DNA of 64,000 nt from Micromonospora sp. HNM0581 (GCF_012726175.1 NZ_JAASAD010000009.1:124001-188000), one strand, 5' to 3'; shown: positions 11,015-19,585, counted from the stretch's first letter. Made by a program: numbers and translations. The notes: generated by a model not told the origin, from the sequence alone.

Positions 11015-11668
11015 TCAGTTGGTGGTGTCGTCGTACCGGGGCAGGTTCCCGGGCGGCGCCGACCAGGGTGATCCGCCTCCGGTGCGCCGGGGCAGCGGCT
11101 CCGTCGGCGTCGGATCCGGGTCCGGGTAGCCCAGGCTCAGCGGTGCGGTGTCCCGTTCCGTCGACTGAACCGGTGACCAGTCGGTCAACGTCTGGTCCGG
11201 TTCCGGCGTCTCGGGTACCGCCGACGTCGGCTGCGCCACCGCGACGGGCCAACGCCGCCAGCGTTGCCCGCTGAACGCCGCGATCAACAGCAGCATGCCG
11301 ATCAGGAAGAGCGTCCCGTTCTCCACTGGCAGCCTCAGCGGCAGTGGATCGCCGAGGAACGTCCAGCTGGACGGGATGAGCTCGCGTACCCGGAAGGGCG
11401 AGATGAACATCCCGACGTACGGGGTGACCATCAGCAGCCCGGCCACCAGTGGGCCGAGCGGTGAGATGCGCAGCGTGCCGAGCAACCCCAACACGATGCC
11501 GCCGACAGCGAGATACACGGCCGGTTCGATGAGGTTTGCTGTGTTCGAGGTGCCGATCTCCACCCACCGGTCGACGGTGCCGGCCGACCCGTCCTGACCG
11601 AGGGTGACCAGCACCCAGGTGACCGGCACCACCACCAGCCCTGCGAGGAAGCTCCACAGATGTCGCAT
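11015..11668 (-). CDS. Hypothetical membrane protein, four helices and Pro-rich tail
   Basis: A 217-residue protein I do not recognise. Hydrophobic stretches at about 5-25 (LWSFLAGLVVVPVTWVLVTL), 48-68, 72-92 and 118-134 suggest four membrane helices. They are followed by an acidic, Pro/Thr/Ser-rich tail of about 80 residues that is probably cytosolic and disordered. The ATG at 11668 is separated by just six bases from a TACGGT -10 element on the minus strand, so the transcript is probably leaderless. It is divergent from the thioesterase gene, with only 23 bp between start codons. No function can be assigned from sequence. Confidence 0.8.
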   Translation of the reverse strand: MRHLWSFLAGLVVVPVTWVLVTLGQDGSAGTVDRWVEIGTSNTANLIEPAVYLAVGGIVLGLLGTLRISPLGPLVAGLLMVTPYVGMFISPFRVRELIPSSWTFLGDPLPLRLPVENGTLFLIGMLLLIAAFSGQRWRRWPVAVAQPTSAVPETPEPDQTLTDWSPVQSTERDTAPLSLGYPDPDPTPTEPLPRRTGGGSPWSAPPGNLPRYDDTTN

Positions 11669-11674
11669 CCGCGC

Positions 11675-11684
11675 ACCGTACCGT
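11675..11684. promoter_or_regulatory. Overlapping divergent -10 elements for two leaderless genes
   Basis: The ten bases ACCGTACCGT hold TACCGT on the plus strand (11679-11684, 7 nt before the thioesterase ATG) and TACGGT on the minus strand (complement of 11675-11680, 6 nt before the membrane-protein ATG). The two hexamers share the central TA. Both are placed as expected for leaderless promoters. Each -35 region, if used, would lie inside the opposite gene. Confidence 0.55.
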
Positions 11685-11691
11685 TTCCCCC

Positions 11692-12213
11692 ATGACCGAG
11701 CACCCCGCCACCACCCTGCCCGGCAAGCCGACCTCGTACTCCCGGGTAACCCTGAGTCGGATCATGACTGCGGTGGATGTGAACCTGTACGGGACGGTGC
11801 ACGGCGGGGTGCTCATGAAGTTCATCGACGACGTGGCCGGTGCGGCGGCGGCGCGGCACAGCGGCGGTACGGCGGTGACCGCCGCGATCGACGAGATCGT
11901 CTTCTCCGAGGCGGTCCGGGTGGGTGACCTCGTGCACGCATACGCCCAGGTGAACTGGAGCGGGCAGACCTCGATGGAGGTCGGCGTACGGGTGACGGCC
12001 GAGCGCTGGGACTCGGCCGACGAGTTGCCGGCGCGGGTGGCCACCGCGTACCTCGTGTTCGTCGGGGTAGAGGTCGGCGGTGCGCCCCGGCCGGTACGTC
12101 AGGTCCTACCGGAGACGCCGGAGGACGGCCGGCGCTGGCGCGAGGCGGAGATTCGCCGCGCCCACCGGCTGGCCCGCAGGAAGGCCATCCAGGCGGCCCG
12201 CAGCGAACCCTGA
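11692..12213 (+). CDS. Acyl-CoA thioesterase, hotdog fold
   Basis: This protein probably hydrolyses acyl-CoA thioesters in the cytosol. The 173 residues match the YciA/BACH-type hotdog family: VNLYGTVHGGVLMKFIDDVAG carries the active-site helix with its conserved Asp, and TAAIDEIVFSEAVRVGDLV and SGQTSMEVGVRV are the following strands. The C-terminal 30 residues are Arg-rich and variable. The ATG at 11692 follows a TACCGT -10 box after 7 nt with no ribosome-binding site, which suggests leaderless translation. The acyl-CoA dehydrogenase and acetoacetyl-CoA synthetase nearby give an acyl-CoA metabolic setting, but acyl specificity is not visible. Confidence 0.92.
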   Translation: MTEHPATTLPGKPTSYSRVTLSRIMTAVDVNLYGTVHGGVLMKFIDDVAGAAAARHSGGTAVTAAIDEIVFSEAVRVGDLVHAYAQVNWSGQTSMEVGVRVTAERWDSADELPARVATAYLVFVGVEVGGAPRPVRQVLPETPEDGRRWREAEIRRAHRLARRKAIQAARSEP

Positions 12214-12392
12214 AACCCGACGGTCTGCACGGCACCTTCCCGCCCGGACCACACTGGTCGGGCGCGGGGGGTGTGGGGCGGGCACATGCGCCTGCGAGGC
12301 CCCGGTGCGGAGAATGGCGCTTCTAGGTAGGGCAAGATGGCGCCACGGGCCCACCGCACAGCGTCGTGCCGGGCCAGGGGAGGAGTGGACCA

Positions 12393-14375
12393 GTGACGGA
12401 CGTGCTGTGGACGCCGCCGGCGGACGTGCTCCAGCGGTCCCGGATCGGGGCGTACCTACGTTGGCTCGCCGAACACCGAGGGCTGACCTTCGCCGACTAC
12501 GACGCGCTGTGGCGGTGGTCGGTCACCGACCTGGATGCCTTCTGGCGGTCGATCTGGGACCACTTCGGGGTGGTCGCCCAGACACCGTCGACCAGCACCC
12601 TGACCGACCGGGACATGCCGGGCACCCGGTGGTTCCCCGGCGCCACCCTGAACTACGCCGAGAACGTGTTGCGGATACCGGGCCGAACCGACGACGAGCC
12701 GGTGGTGGTGGCGCACGGGCAGACCCGGCCACCGGTCACCCTCACCGTCGGGCAGCTACGCGAGCAGGTGCGTCGGGTCGCGGCCGGGCTGCGGCGGCTC
12801 GGCGTCACCACCGGTGACCGGGTGGCGGCGTACGCGCCGAACATCCCCGAGACGTACGTGCTGATGCTCGCCACCGCCAGCCTCGGTGCCGTCTTCTCCT
12901 CCTGCGCGCCGGAGTTCGGCACCCGCAGCGTCACCGACCGGTGGCAGCAGATCGAGCCGAAGATTCTCGTCGCCGTGGACGGCTACCGGTACGGGGACAA
13001 ACCGGTGGACCGGCGGGCCGAGGTGGCCGCGATCCGCGCCGCGTTGCCGTCGCTGGGGCACACCGTCTCGATCCCCTACCTTCACCCGGACGGTTCGCCG
13101 GCCGAGGGGACACTGGCCTGGGCGGAACTGGCAGCCCCCACCGACGGGCCGCTGGCCTTCACCGCGGTGCCGTTCGACCATCCGCTCTACGTGCTCTACT
13201 CATCCGGCACCACCGGGCTGCCCAAGCCGATCGTGCACGGACACGGCGGCATCCTCCTGGAGCATCTCAAGATGCTCGCCCTGCACCACGACCTCGGTCC
13301 GACAGACCGCTTCTTCTGGTACACCACCACCGGCTGGATGATGTGGAACTTCCTGGTCTCCGGGCCGGCGGTCGGCGCGGCGATCGTGCTGTACGACGGC
13401 AACCCCGGCCACCCCGACCTGGGTGCCCTGTGGCGGCTGGCCGAGCAGACCGGCACCACCTACTTCGGTACCTCTGCACCGTTCCTGCTGGCCTGCCGCA
13501 AGGCCGGGCTGGTGCCGCGCGACGTCGCCGATCTCGCCATGCTGCGCGGCCTCGGCTCCACCGGCGCGCCACTGCCCGCCGAGGGCTTCACCTGGGTGTA
13601 CGACACGGTCGGCAGCGATCTTCAACTGCAGTCGCTGTCCGGCGGCACCGACGTGTGCACCGGCTTCGTCGGCGGTGTCCCGCTGCTACCGGTACACGCC
13701 GGCGAGATCACCTGCCGGGCCCTGGGCGCCAAGGTGGAGGCCCGATCGTCCGACGGCACAGCCGTCATCGGGGAACTGGGCGAGTTGGTGCTCACCGAGC
13801 CGATGCCGAGCATGCCGGTGGGGTTCTGGAACGACCCGGAGGGCGTGCGCTACCGGGAGGCGTACTTCGACGTGTATCCGGGGGTGTGGCGGCACGGAGA
13901 CTGGATCACCATCAACTCCCGGGGCGGGTGCGTCATCACCGGCCGCTCCGACGCCACCCTCAACCGTGGCGGCGTACGACTCGGCACGGCCGAGTTTTAC
14001 TCGGTGGTGGAGGGTCTGGACGAGGTCGCCGACTCGGTGGTGGTGCATCTGGAGGACGACGAGGGTGGTGCCGGTGAGCTGCTGCTGTTCGTGGTGCCCG
14101 CCGAGGGGGTGACGCTCGACGACGAGTTGCGCCAGACCATCTGCCGCGAACTGCGTACCGCGTTGTCCCCCCGGCACGTACCCGACGAGATCCACCAGGT
14201 CCGCGCGGTGCCACGCACCCTGTCGGCGAAGAAGCTCGAAGTTCCGGTCAAGAAGATCCTCACCGGAACCCCGGTGGACCGGGCCGCCGCCAAGGGCGCC
14301 CTGGCCAATCCCGAATCCCTGGCCGCCTTCGCCACCCTGGCCGAACACCGCACCCCGGACCGTCCCGCCACGTGA
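12393..14375 (+). CDS. Acetoacetate-CoA ligase
   Basis: This enzyme activates acetoacetate to acetoacetyl-CoA with ATP. The 660-residue ANL-superfamily protein has the family N-terminal motif WFPGATLNYAENVLR, the phosphate-binding P-loop YVLYSSGTTGLPKPIVHGH, the A5 region LSGGTDVCTGFVGG, and the C-terminal hinge and catalytic-lysine region (GRSDATLNRGGVRLG; TLSAKKLEVPVKKIL). The LNYAEN motif and length of about 650 are typical of acetoacetyl-CoA and acetyl-CoA-like ligases; SGGTDVCTGFVGG points to acetoacetate. The GTG at 12393 is chosen because GGGGAGGAG lies 7 nt upstream; an in-frame GTG at 12366 has no such site. The gene is convergent with the TIGR03089-type gene. Confidence 0.9.
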   Translation: MTDVLWTPPADVLQRSRIGAYLRWLAEHRGLTFADYDALWRWSVTDLDAFWRSIWDHFGVVAQTPSTSTLTDRDMPGTRWFPGATLNYAENVLRIPGRTDDEPVVVAHGQTRPPVTLTVGQLREQVRRVAAGLRRLGVTTGDRVAAYAPNIPETYVLMLATASLGAVFSSCAPEFGTRSVTDRWQQIEPKILVAVDGYRYGDKPVDRRAEVAAIRAALPSLGHTVSIPYLHPDGSPAEGTLAWAELAAPTDGPLAFTAVPFDHPLYVLYSSGTTGLPKPIVHGHGGILLEHLKMLALHHDLGPTDRFFWYTTTGWMMWNFLVSGPAVGAAIVLYDGNPGHPDLGALWRLAEQTGTTYFGTSAPFLLACRKAGLVPRDVADLAMLRGLGSTGAPLPAEGFTWVYDTVGSDLQLQSLSGGTDVCTGFVGGVPLLPVHAGEITCRALGAKVEARSSDGTAVIGELGELVLTEPMPSMPVGFWNDPEGVRYREAYFDVYPGVWRHGDWITINSRGGCVITGRSDATLNRGGVRLGTAEFYSVVEGLDEVADSVVVHLEDDEGGAGELLLFVVPAEGVTLDDELRQTICRELRTALSPRHVPDEIHQVRAVPRTLSAKKLEVPVKKILTGTPVDRAAAKGALANPESLAAFATLAEHRTPDRPAT

Positions 14376-14410
14376 TCGGCCACGTTCGGGCTCCTACCAC
14401 CGGTCGCCGG

Positions 14411-14425
14411 CCCGCTTTGAGCGGG
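14411..14425. terminator. Small hairpin between convergent genes
   Basis: CCCGCT and AGCGGG pair over 6 bp with a 3-nt loop, between the ends of the acetoacetate-CoA ligase and the converging gene. It is short with no U-tract, so its terminator role is uncertain. A direct repeat GCCAGGTCAGGTC follows at 14494-14506 and 14514-14526. Confidence 0.35.
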
Positions 14426-14519
14426 ACGGATCGTCGCTCGGGCTGAGGGCGGTCGCCGTGGCTGCGGCCAGAGCCTGCCCAGCCCAGGTCGGCGCCAGGT
14501 CAGGTCGGGTGAGGCCAGG

Positions 14520-15230
14520 TCAGGTCAGGGCGTGGGTGACCCGCTCCGTCGATCGGCGGTCGGTCAGACGGGCGGGATCCGGGTGGGCGCACAGTACGAG
14601 GGTGGCACCCGCGCTCAGCGGAGCGAGCAGCCAGTCGAGCGGATCCGGGTACTGGTCGACGTCCACGAGGAGCCGGTCGCCGGCAGCGATGCCGAGTTCG
14701 GCGGCGCGGGTGGTGGCCCGGGTACGCAGCGAGGTGTGGTCGGGCCCGCCCGGTGGGTACGCGGTGAAGTGGTCACCGTGGGCGCGTACCTCGGTGACGT
14801 AGTCGGCGAAGCCCGCCGGCACGTCGCGCAGCGGCAGCGCGAAGGGGTGCAACGCGAGTGCGTACCGGTCGGCGGCCGACCAGGCGTCGGCGTCGGCCGC
14901 GCGCTCCACGGTGGCGAACAGCACGTCCACGCCACCGGAGGGCTCGGCGAGCGGCGATCCGGGCAGCTGGACCGTCAGCCCCGCCGCCCAGCAGCCGAGC
15001 AGCACGGCAGCGCTCTGCCAGTGCGGCGGCAGCAGCACCGCCGCAGCGCCGCCCGGCCCGAGGGCCAGTTCGTCGACGAGCAGGTTGGCCGTTTTGGCCA
15101 CCCAGTTCGCCAGTGTCGCCCCGGAAAGCTCGGTGCGCTCGTCGGATGCGTCGTCGTACCAGGTCAGCAGCGGGCGGTTCGGGTCTGTCGCGATCGCGTC
15201 GGCGAACACCCGGGCAATGTTGTCGGCCAT
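14520..15230 (-). CDS. TIGR03089 family protein (reduced AMP-binding-like)
   Basis: A 236-residue protein resembling the N-terminal part of an adenylate-forming ligase: TWYDDASDERTELSGATLANWVAKTANLL, then PPHWQSAAVLLGCWAAGL. It lacks the SSGTTG P-loop and the whole C-terminal domain of ANL enzymes, so ligase activity is unlikely. I recognise the short actinobacterial TIGR03089 family, also found near rhamnose/mannose cell-wall genes in mycobacteria. The ATG at 15230 (MADNIARVF) is chosen because family similarity begins there and a TATCGT -10 lies 8 nt upstream; the frame continues to 15368 without similarity. It is divergent from the GT4 glycosyltransferase. Confidence 0.8.
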   Translation of the reverse strand: MADNIARVFADAIATDPNRPLLTWYDDASDERTELSGATLANWVAKTANLLVDELALGPGGAAAVLLPPHWQSAAVLLGCWAAGLTVQLPGSPLAEPSGGVDVLFATVERAADADAWSAADRYALALHPFALPLRDVPAGFADYVTEVRAHGDHFTAYPPGGPDHTSLRTRATTRAAELGIAAGDRLLVDVDQYPDPLDWLLAPLSAGATLVLCAHPDPARLTDRRSTERVTHALT

Positions 15231-15238
15231 CGACGCGA

Positions 15239-15244
15239 ACGATA
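15239..15244 (-). promoter_or_regulatory. Predicted -10 element (TATCGT) of the TIGR03089-type gene
   Basis: On the minus strand TATCGT lies 8 nt before the ATG at 15230, with no ribosome-binding site between. This fits a leaderless or near-leaderless transcript. Confidence 0.45.
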
Positions 15245-15325
15245 CGCCCCCGGTGTCCGTACTTGATGACAGCGACAAGTCGCATACCGTCGGGTCGCAG
15301 TCGACGTCCGCGCCCGGCTCGGGCG

Positions 15326-15331
15326 TAGGCT
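15326..15331 (+). promoter_or_regulatory. Possible -10 element (TAGGCT) of the GT4 gene
   Basis: TAGGCT lies 48 nt upstream of the GTG at 15380. That leaves room for a leader carrying AAGGAG, so this would be a leadered transcript. Confidence 0.35.
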
Positions 15332-15379
15332 TGCCGGAGTGTCCTTCCCCACAGTCCCGCCACCGCAAGGAGTCGCCCC

Positions 15380-16525
15380 GTGACCGCCGGTCGCCCGCCC
15401 CGCGTGCTCATCGACGCCACGAGTGTCCCCGCCGATCGCGGCGGCGTCGGTAGATACGTCGATGGCCTGCTCGGCGCCCTCGGCAAGGTGTGCGGATCGG
15501 CGGTGGACCTGGTGGTGGTCAGCCTCCGCACCGACCTGGAGCGTTACCGCCGGATGCTGCCGGGCGCGGAGATCGTTCCCGCGCCGGCAGCGGTCGCGCA
15601 CCGGCCGGCCCGGCTCGCCTGGGAACAGACCGGTCTGCCACTGCTCGCCCAACAGGTGAGCGCGGAGGTGCTGCACTCGCCCTTCTACACCTGCCCACTG
15701 CGGGCCGGCTGTCCGGTCACCGTGACGGTGCACGACGCGACGTTCTTCACCGAGCCGGAGCACTACGACAAGTCCCGCCGGACGTTCTTCCGCAGCGCGA
15801 TAAAGACCTCGCTCCGGCGTGCGGACCGGGTGATCGTGCCCAGCAAAGCCACCCGTGACGAGCTGATCCGACTGTTGGACGCCGACCCGACCCGAATCGA
15901 CGTGGCCTACCACGGTGTGGACCATGAGGCGTTCCACGCGCCCGGCGATGAGGAGAAGGCCCGGGTCCGTGCCCGCCTGGGGTTGGGTGACAGCAACTAC
16001 GTCGCGTTCCTCGGTGCCAAGGAGCCCCGCAAGAACGTGCCGAACCTGATCCGTGGCTGGGCCCGGGCGGTCGCCGACCGGCAGGATCCGCCGGCCCTCG
16101 TGGTGGCCGGCGGGCAGGGACACGACGACGACATCGACCGCGCGGTGGCCGAGGTGCCCTCGCACCTGCGGCTGCTGCGTCCCGGCTATCTGCGCTACGG
16201 CGATCTGCCCGGTTTCCTCGGTGGGGCGTTGGTGGCCGCGTACCCCTCCTACGGCGAGGGGTTCGGGTTGCCCATCCTGGAGGCGATGGCGTGCGCCGCC
16301 CCGGTGCTCACCACCCCCCGGCTGTCGCTGCCCGAAGTCGGTGGCGACGCGGTGGCCTACACCAGCGAAGATCCGGACCAGATCGCCGTCGACCTGGCGG
16401 CGCTGCTCGACGACGAGCGACGCCGGTTGTCACTGGCCAAGGCCGGTTTCGACCGGGCGAAGGAGTTCACCTGGGGGTCCAGCGCCGAGGTGCACATCGC
16501 GGCATGGACCAGGGCACGGGCGTGA
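15380..16525 (+). CDS. Glycosyltransferase family 4, probably mannosyltransferase
   Basis: The 381-residue GT-B enzyme has an N-terminal acceptor domain with the Gly-rich loop DRGGVGRYVDGLL, a linker histidine motif (VTVHDATFF) and a C-terminal nucleotide-sugar domain from FLGAKEPRKNVPNLI to YGEGFGLPILEAMACAAPV, the E-x7-E motif. GT4 enzymes transfer sugar from a nucleotide donor with retention of configuration, on the cytosolic membrane face. The GTG at 15380 has AAGGAG about 8 nt upstream. The mannose-1-phosphate guanylyltransferase gene starts 49 bp downstream, so GDP-mannose is the likely donor, by context only. The acceptor is unknown. Confidence 0.88.
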   Translation: MTAGRPPRVLIDATSVPADRGGVGRYVDGLLGALGKVCGSAVDLVVVSLRTDLERYRRMLPGAEIVPAPAAVAHRPARLAWEQTGLPLLAQQVSAEVLHSPFYTCPLRAGCPVTVTVHDATFFTEPEHYDKSRRTFFRSAIKTSLRRADRVIVPSKATRDELIRLLDADPTRIDVAYHGVDHEAFHAPGDEEKARVRARLGLGDSNYVAFLGAKEPRKNVPNLIRGWARAVADRQDPPALVVAGGQGHDDDIDRAVAEVPSHLRLLRPGYLRYGDLPGFLGGALVAAYPSYGEGFGLPILEAMACAAPVLTTPRLSLPEVGGDAVAYTSEDPDQIAVDLAALLDDERRRLSLAKAGFDRAKEFTWGSSAEVHIAAWTRARA

Positions 16526-16574
16526 GGCCGGCAACCGGGGCGCCCGGTCCGGGCGGTTCGGGCATGATGTCCTG

Positions 16575-17666
16575 GTGATCTATGTCGTCATTCCGGCTGG
16601 TGGCAGCGGCACGAGGCTGTGGCCGCTGTCCCGCGCCGGGCATCCCAAGTTCCTCCACCCGTTCACCGGTACGTCCGCGTCGCTGCTCCAGGCGACCGTC
16701 GAGCGGCTGGGGCCGTTGACCACTCCCGAACGCACGATGGTGGTCACCGGAGTCGCGCACGCCGCGGCTGTGGCCCGTCAGCTGACCGGTCTGCCGGAGG
16801 AGAACATCCTGGTCGAACCGTCACCTCGGGACTCCTGCGCCGCCATCGCGCTGGCCGCCGCGGTCATCGCCGTACGCGACCCGGACGCCGTCATGGGATC
16901 GTTCGCCGCCGACCACCTGATCGGCGACCCACAGCGATGGGTGGACACCGTCCGGGAGGCGGTCCGGGGGGCGGAGCAGGGGCTGCTGATGACTGTCGGG
17001 ATCACGCCGACCCGGCCGGAGACCGGCTACGGATATCTACGGACCGGCGAACCCGTCGGTGGCGGCCCGATGCGCCCGGTGGTCGAGTTCAAGGAGAAGC
17101 CGAGCGCGGAGGTGGCCGAGACGTACGTGCGTTCGGGCCACTACCTCTGGAACGCCGGCATGTTCGTCTGGCGGGTGTCGGCGTTCCTCGCCGAACTGGC
17201 ACGTCAGCAGCCCGACCTGCACGACGGGGTCACCACGATCGCGGCGGCCTGGGACTCCGACGAACAAGACGCCGTGCTCGGTGCTGTCTGGCCCACGCTG
17301 ACGAAGATCTCGGTGGACTACGCGGTGATGGAGGGCGCTGCCGCGGCTGGCCGGGTGGCGACCGTGCCCGGTGACTTCCGGTGGAACGACGTGGGTGACT
17401 TCCACACGCTCGGCGAGGTGCTGCCGGCGGACACCGCGGGGAACGTGGTACTCGCGGGTGACGCCAAGGCCGAGGTGATGCTGCGGGACAGCAGCGGGAT
17501 GGTGGTGGCACCGCAGGCCGGCCGGCTGGTGGCCGCCGTCGGCGTACGGGACCTGATCGTGGTCGACACCGAGGACGCGTTGCTGGTCTGCCCGCGTGAC
17601 CGTGCCCAGGACGTGAAGTCGATCGTGGACGAGCTCAGGAGACGGGGTGAGGACAGGCTCGTCTGA
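16575..17666 (+). CDS. manC: Mannose-1-phosphate guanylyltransferase
   Basis: This enzyme makes GDP-mannose from mannose-1-phosphate and GTP. The protein (363 residues) starts with the nucleotidyltransferase motif IPAGGSGTRLWPLSRAGHPK and has FKEKPSAEVAETYV, SGHYLWNAGMFVWR and TKISVDYAVMEGA plus GDFRWNDVGDF, all typical of the GMP catalytic domain. It lacks a C-terminal cupin isomerase domain, so it is monofunctional; ManA is encoded separately at 46.6 kb. The GTG at 16575 is chosen because similarity starts immediately; a CATGAT element six bases upstream suggests a leaderless transcript. Its last 32 bases overlap the convergent Nudix gene. Mycobacteria call the orthologue manB, so naming varies. 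Confidence 0.93.
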   Translation: MIYVVIPAGGSGTRLWPLSRAGHPKFLHPFTGTSASLLQATVERLGPLTTPERTMVVTGVAHAAAVARQLTGLPEENILVEPSPRDSCAAIALAAAVIAVRDPDAVMGSFAADHLIGDPQRWVDTVREAVRGAEQGLLMTVGITPTRPETGYGYLRTGEPVGGGPMRPVVEFKEKPSAEVAETYVRSGHYLWNAGMFVWRVSAFLAELARQQPDLHDGVTTIAAAWDSDEQDAVLGAVWPTLTKISVDYAVMEGAAAAGRVATVPGDFRWNDVGDFHTLGEVLPADTAGNVVLAGDAKAEVMLRDSSGMVVAPQAGRLVAAVGVRDLIVVDTEDALLVCPRDRAQDVKSIVDELRRRGEDRLV

Positions 17667-18249
17667 AGGCTGCCAGGCCCGGTGCGACGAGTCGGGCGGT
17701 CCCACCGGCCAGCGGGTGGGGCAGGCGTTCCGGTGGGAACCAGCCGAGCGCCTCGGACTCCGCGCTCACCCGTTCCGTCGCCCCGGCCGGCGCGAACACG
17801 GCGAAGCGCACGTCGTGGTGCAGCGATCCGCCCTGGCAGGTCACCTGGTGCACATCCACGTCGATGGGCGTCGGATCGATCCGCAGCCCGGCGATGCCCG
17901 ACTCCTCGGTGGCTTCCCGCAGCGCCGTGTCGACAAGGGTCCGGTCGCCGGGCTCACAGTGCCCGCCCAACTGCACCCACTTGTGGAGCTTCCCGTGTAG
18001 GCAGAGCAGCACCCTGGTGCCGGTCGCGTCGAAGACCAGCGTGCTCGCGGTGACGTGGCCGACCCGATGTTCGCGGCCCATCGCCGTCGGCCCGGTCTCG
18101 AGCAGGCCAAGGGTACGGTCGCGGGACTTCGCCGCGTCCGGGCTGGTCGGCGTCCAGCCGGTGAGTACCGCCACCGCGTTCTCGTGCAACGCCGTCCAGT
18201 CCACCGCGTCGCCGGGTAGTGTTTCGTCCACCGTCCGGGGTGTCGACAT
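17635..18249 (-). CDS. Nudix hydrolase
   Basis: A 204-residue MutT-like protein that would hydrolyse a nucleoside diphosphate linked to another group; the substrate is unknown. The Nudix box reads GGHCEPGDRTLVDTALREATEESG. Compared with the canonical Gx5Ex7REUxEExGU it has Asp for the first Glu and one extra residue before RE, a variant I associate with an actinobacterial subgroup. The REATEES metal-binding core is intact. The ATG at 18249 follows AGAGGAG 7 nt upstream; a TACGCT -10 lies further up. It is read in the same direction as fbiAB but 248 bp away across a GC-rich spacer with no confident signal. Its 3' end overlaps manC. Confidence 0.88.
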   Translation of the reverse strand: MSTPRTVDETLPGDAVDWTALHENAVAVLTGWTPTSPDAAKSRDRTLGLLETGPTAMGREHRVGHVTASTLVFDATGTRVLLCLHGKLHKWVQLGGHCEPGDRTLVDTALREATEESGIAGLRIDPTPIDVDVHQVTCQGGSLHHDVRFAVFAPAGATERVSAESEALGWFPPERLPHPLAGGTARLVAPGLAAFRRACPHPVS

Positions 18250-18496
18250 CAGCCGCTCCTCTCGTCCGTGCCAGCGTAGAGGGCGCTGGTGGACACTCCG
18301 ACGTCGTTGAAACACGATCTGACCCTGCTCGCCCCGGGCCTGCTGGTCAGTCACCGCGACCGCAACATTGTCCTGCACACCCTCACCCCTCGGCCGCGCC
18401 GTCCTCGACCCCCGGCCCCCCACCTTCGGTGCGTCCGCCACCCGCCCTCGGCGGGGCGGCGCGGGCAGCGAGCGGCGTGGGCGGGGTGGGGGTCTG

Positions 18497-19585
18497 TCAG
18501 AGGGCGAGGGCGGCGGCGGCGGTGGTGCCGTTGGGTGGGGGGAGGAGTCGGGTGGGGACGCCTGCTGCCGCGAGGGCGGTGCGCAGGCGTTGCACGTCGG
18601 TGCCGAAACGGACCAGCTGGACCGGGCCCACCGGGGTGGGTGGGGAGCAGAGCACCAGTCCGGTTGCGCGGGTCGGCCAGCCCGGCACGATGGGAACCAG
18701 AGCGGCGCGTGCGCTCTCGTCGGTGACCTGGGAGAAGACCGTGCCGGGGGCGATCACACCGGCGACTGAGGCGATCGCCTGGTCGACGGTCGCCGGGTCG
18801 GGTGGGGCTTCACCCAGACTGTCCGGCAGGACGGCGGCGGCTGCCAGCCCGGCTGCCTTCGCCTCGGCGGTGCCCAGCGAGAACAGGTCCATCGACGTGT
18901 CCCGGACCAGGACCCTGGCCCCCGCGCCGTCGCCGGCCAGCGGTGGCGTCAGATAGCCGCGGATCACCGCGACCGGCACCTGGTCGCACTTGCCCTTGAT
19001 CAACTCTCCTGCCGCGGCCAGTTCGTCGATCACCGCCATCTGCGTCAACACCAGTTCGTTGCCGTACGGGTCGACTTCGCCCCGGTGGTCGCGGACGGCG
19101 TCCATCCCGGCGACTCCGAGGGCCACGTCAGTGAGTCCGTTGCGCCAGGGGCGCCCCATCGTGTCGCTCACGACAACCGCCACGTCCACGCCGTACCGGT
19201 CGCGCAGACCGGCGCGGAGGTTGCGGGCCGAAGCGTCCGGGTCCTCCGGGAGTAGGACCAGTCGGGTCTTGTCGACGTTCGAGGCGTCGATCCCGGCGGC
19301 GGCCATCACGAAGCCGTGTCGGGTCTGCACGATCCGGGTTTGGCCACGTGACGCCACCACCCGTACCGTCTCTGCCGCAAGTACGTCGTCCCGGGCGGCC
19401 TGCCGGTCGGGGCCGTCGGCGGGTACGTCGACCAGCCGGCCCTCGGACTTCGAGATGATCTTGCTGGTCACCACCAGCACATCCCCGTCGCGCAGCCAGG
19501 GCGCCGCACTCCCGATCAGTACCGCCAGGTCGTCACCCTCGGCCACGTGCCCGATGCCGGACACCGGCAGGATCTCCAGTCTCAC
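18497..19585 (-). CDS. fbiB: Coenzyme F420-0:L-glutamate ligase FbiB, without nitroreductase domain
   Basis: FbiB/CofE adds gamma-linked glutamates to F420-0 using GTP. The 362-residue protein has the complete ligase domain at about 1-250: DGDVLVVTSKIISKSEGRLVD, VVVSDTMGRPWRNGLTDVALG, and PVAVIRGY. Mycobacterial FbiB (about 450 aa) continues into an FMN nitroreductase-like domain that reduces dehydro-F420-0. Here only about 110 residues follow (STVDQAIAS-like region to the Ala-rich end) and no flavin-reductase motif is visible. The GTG at 19585 overlaps the fbiA stop by 4 bp (GTGA), so the genes are coupled. The ligase identity is secure; the absence of the second domain is read directly from length and sequence. 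Confidence 0.93.
   Translation of the reverse strand: MRLEILPVSGIGHVAEGDDLAVLIGSAAPWLRDGDVLVVTSKIISKSEGRLVDVPADGPDRQAARDDVLAAETVRVVASRGQTRIVQTRHGFVMAAAGIDASNVDKTRLVLLPEDPDASARNLRAGLRDRYGVDVAVVVSDTMGRPWRNGLTDVALGVAGMDAVRDHRGEVDPYGNELVLTQMAVIDELAAAGELIKGKCDQVPVAVIRGYLTPPLAGDGAGARVLVRDTSMDLFSLGTAEAKAAGLAAAAVLPDSLGEAPPDPATVDQAIASVAGVIAPGTVFSQVTDESARAALVPIVPGWPTRATGLVLCSPPTPVGPVQLVRFGTDVQRLRTALAAAGVPTRLLPPPNGTTAAAALAL

Noticed and set aside
16053..16574. Longer manC start within the GT4 gene
   Set aside because: Sequence before 16575 is the GT4 gene read in another frame and has no similarity to nucleotidyltransferases.
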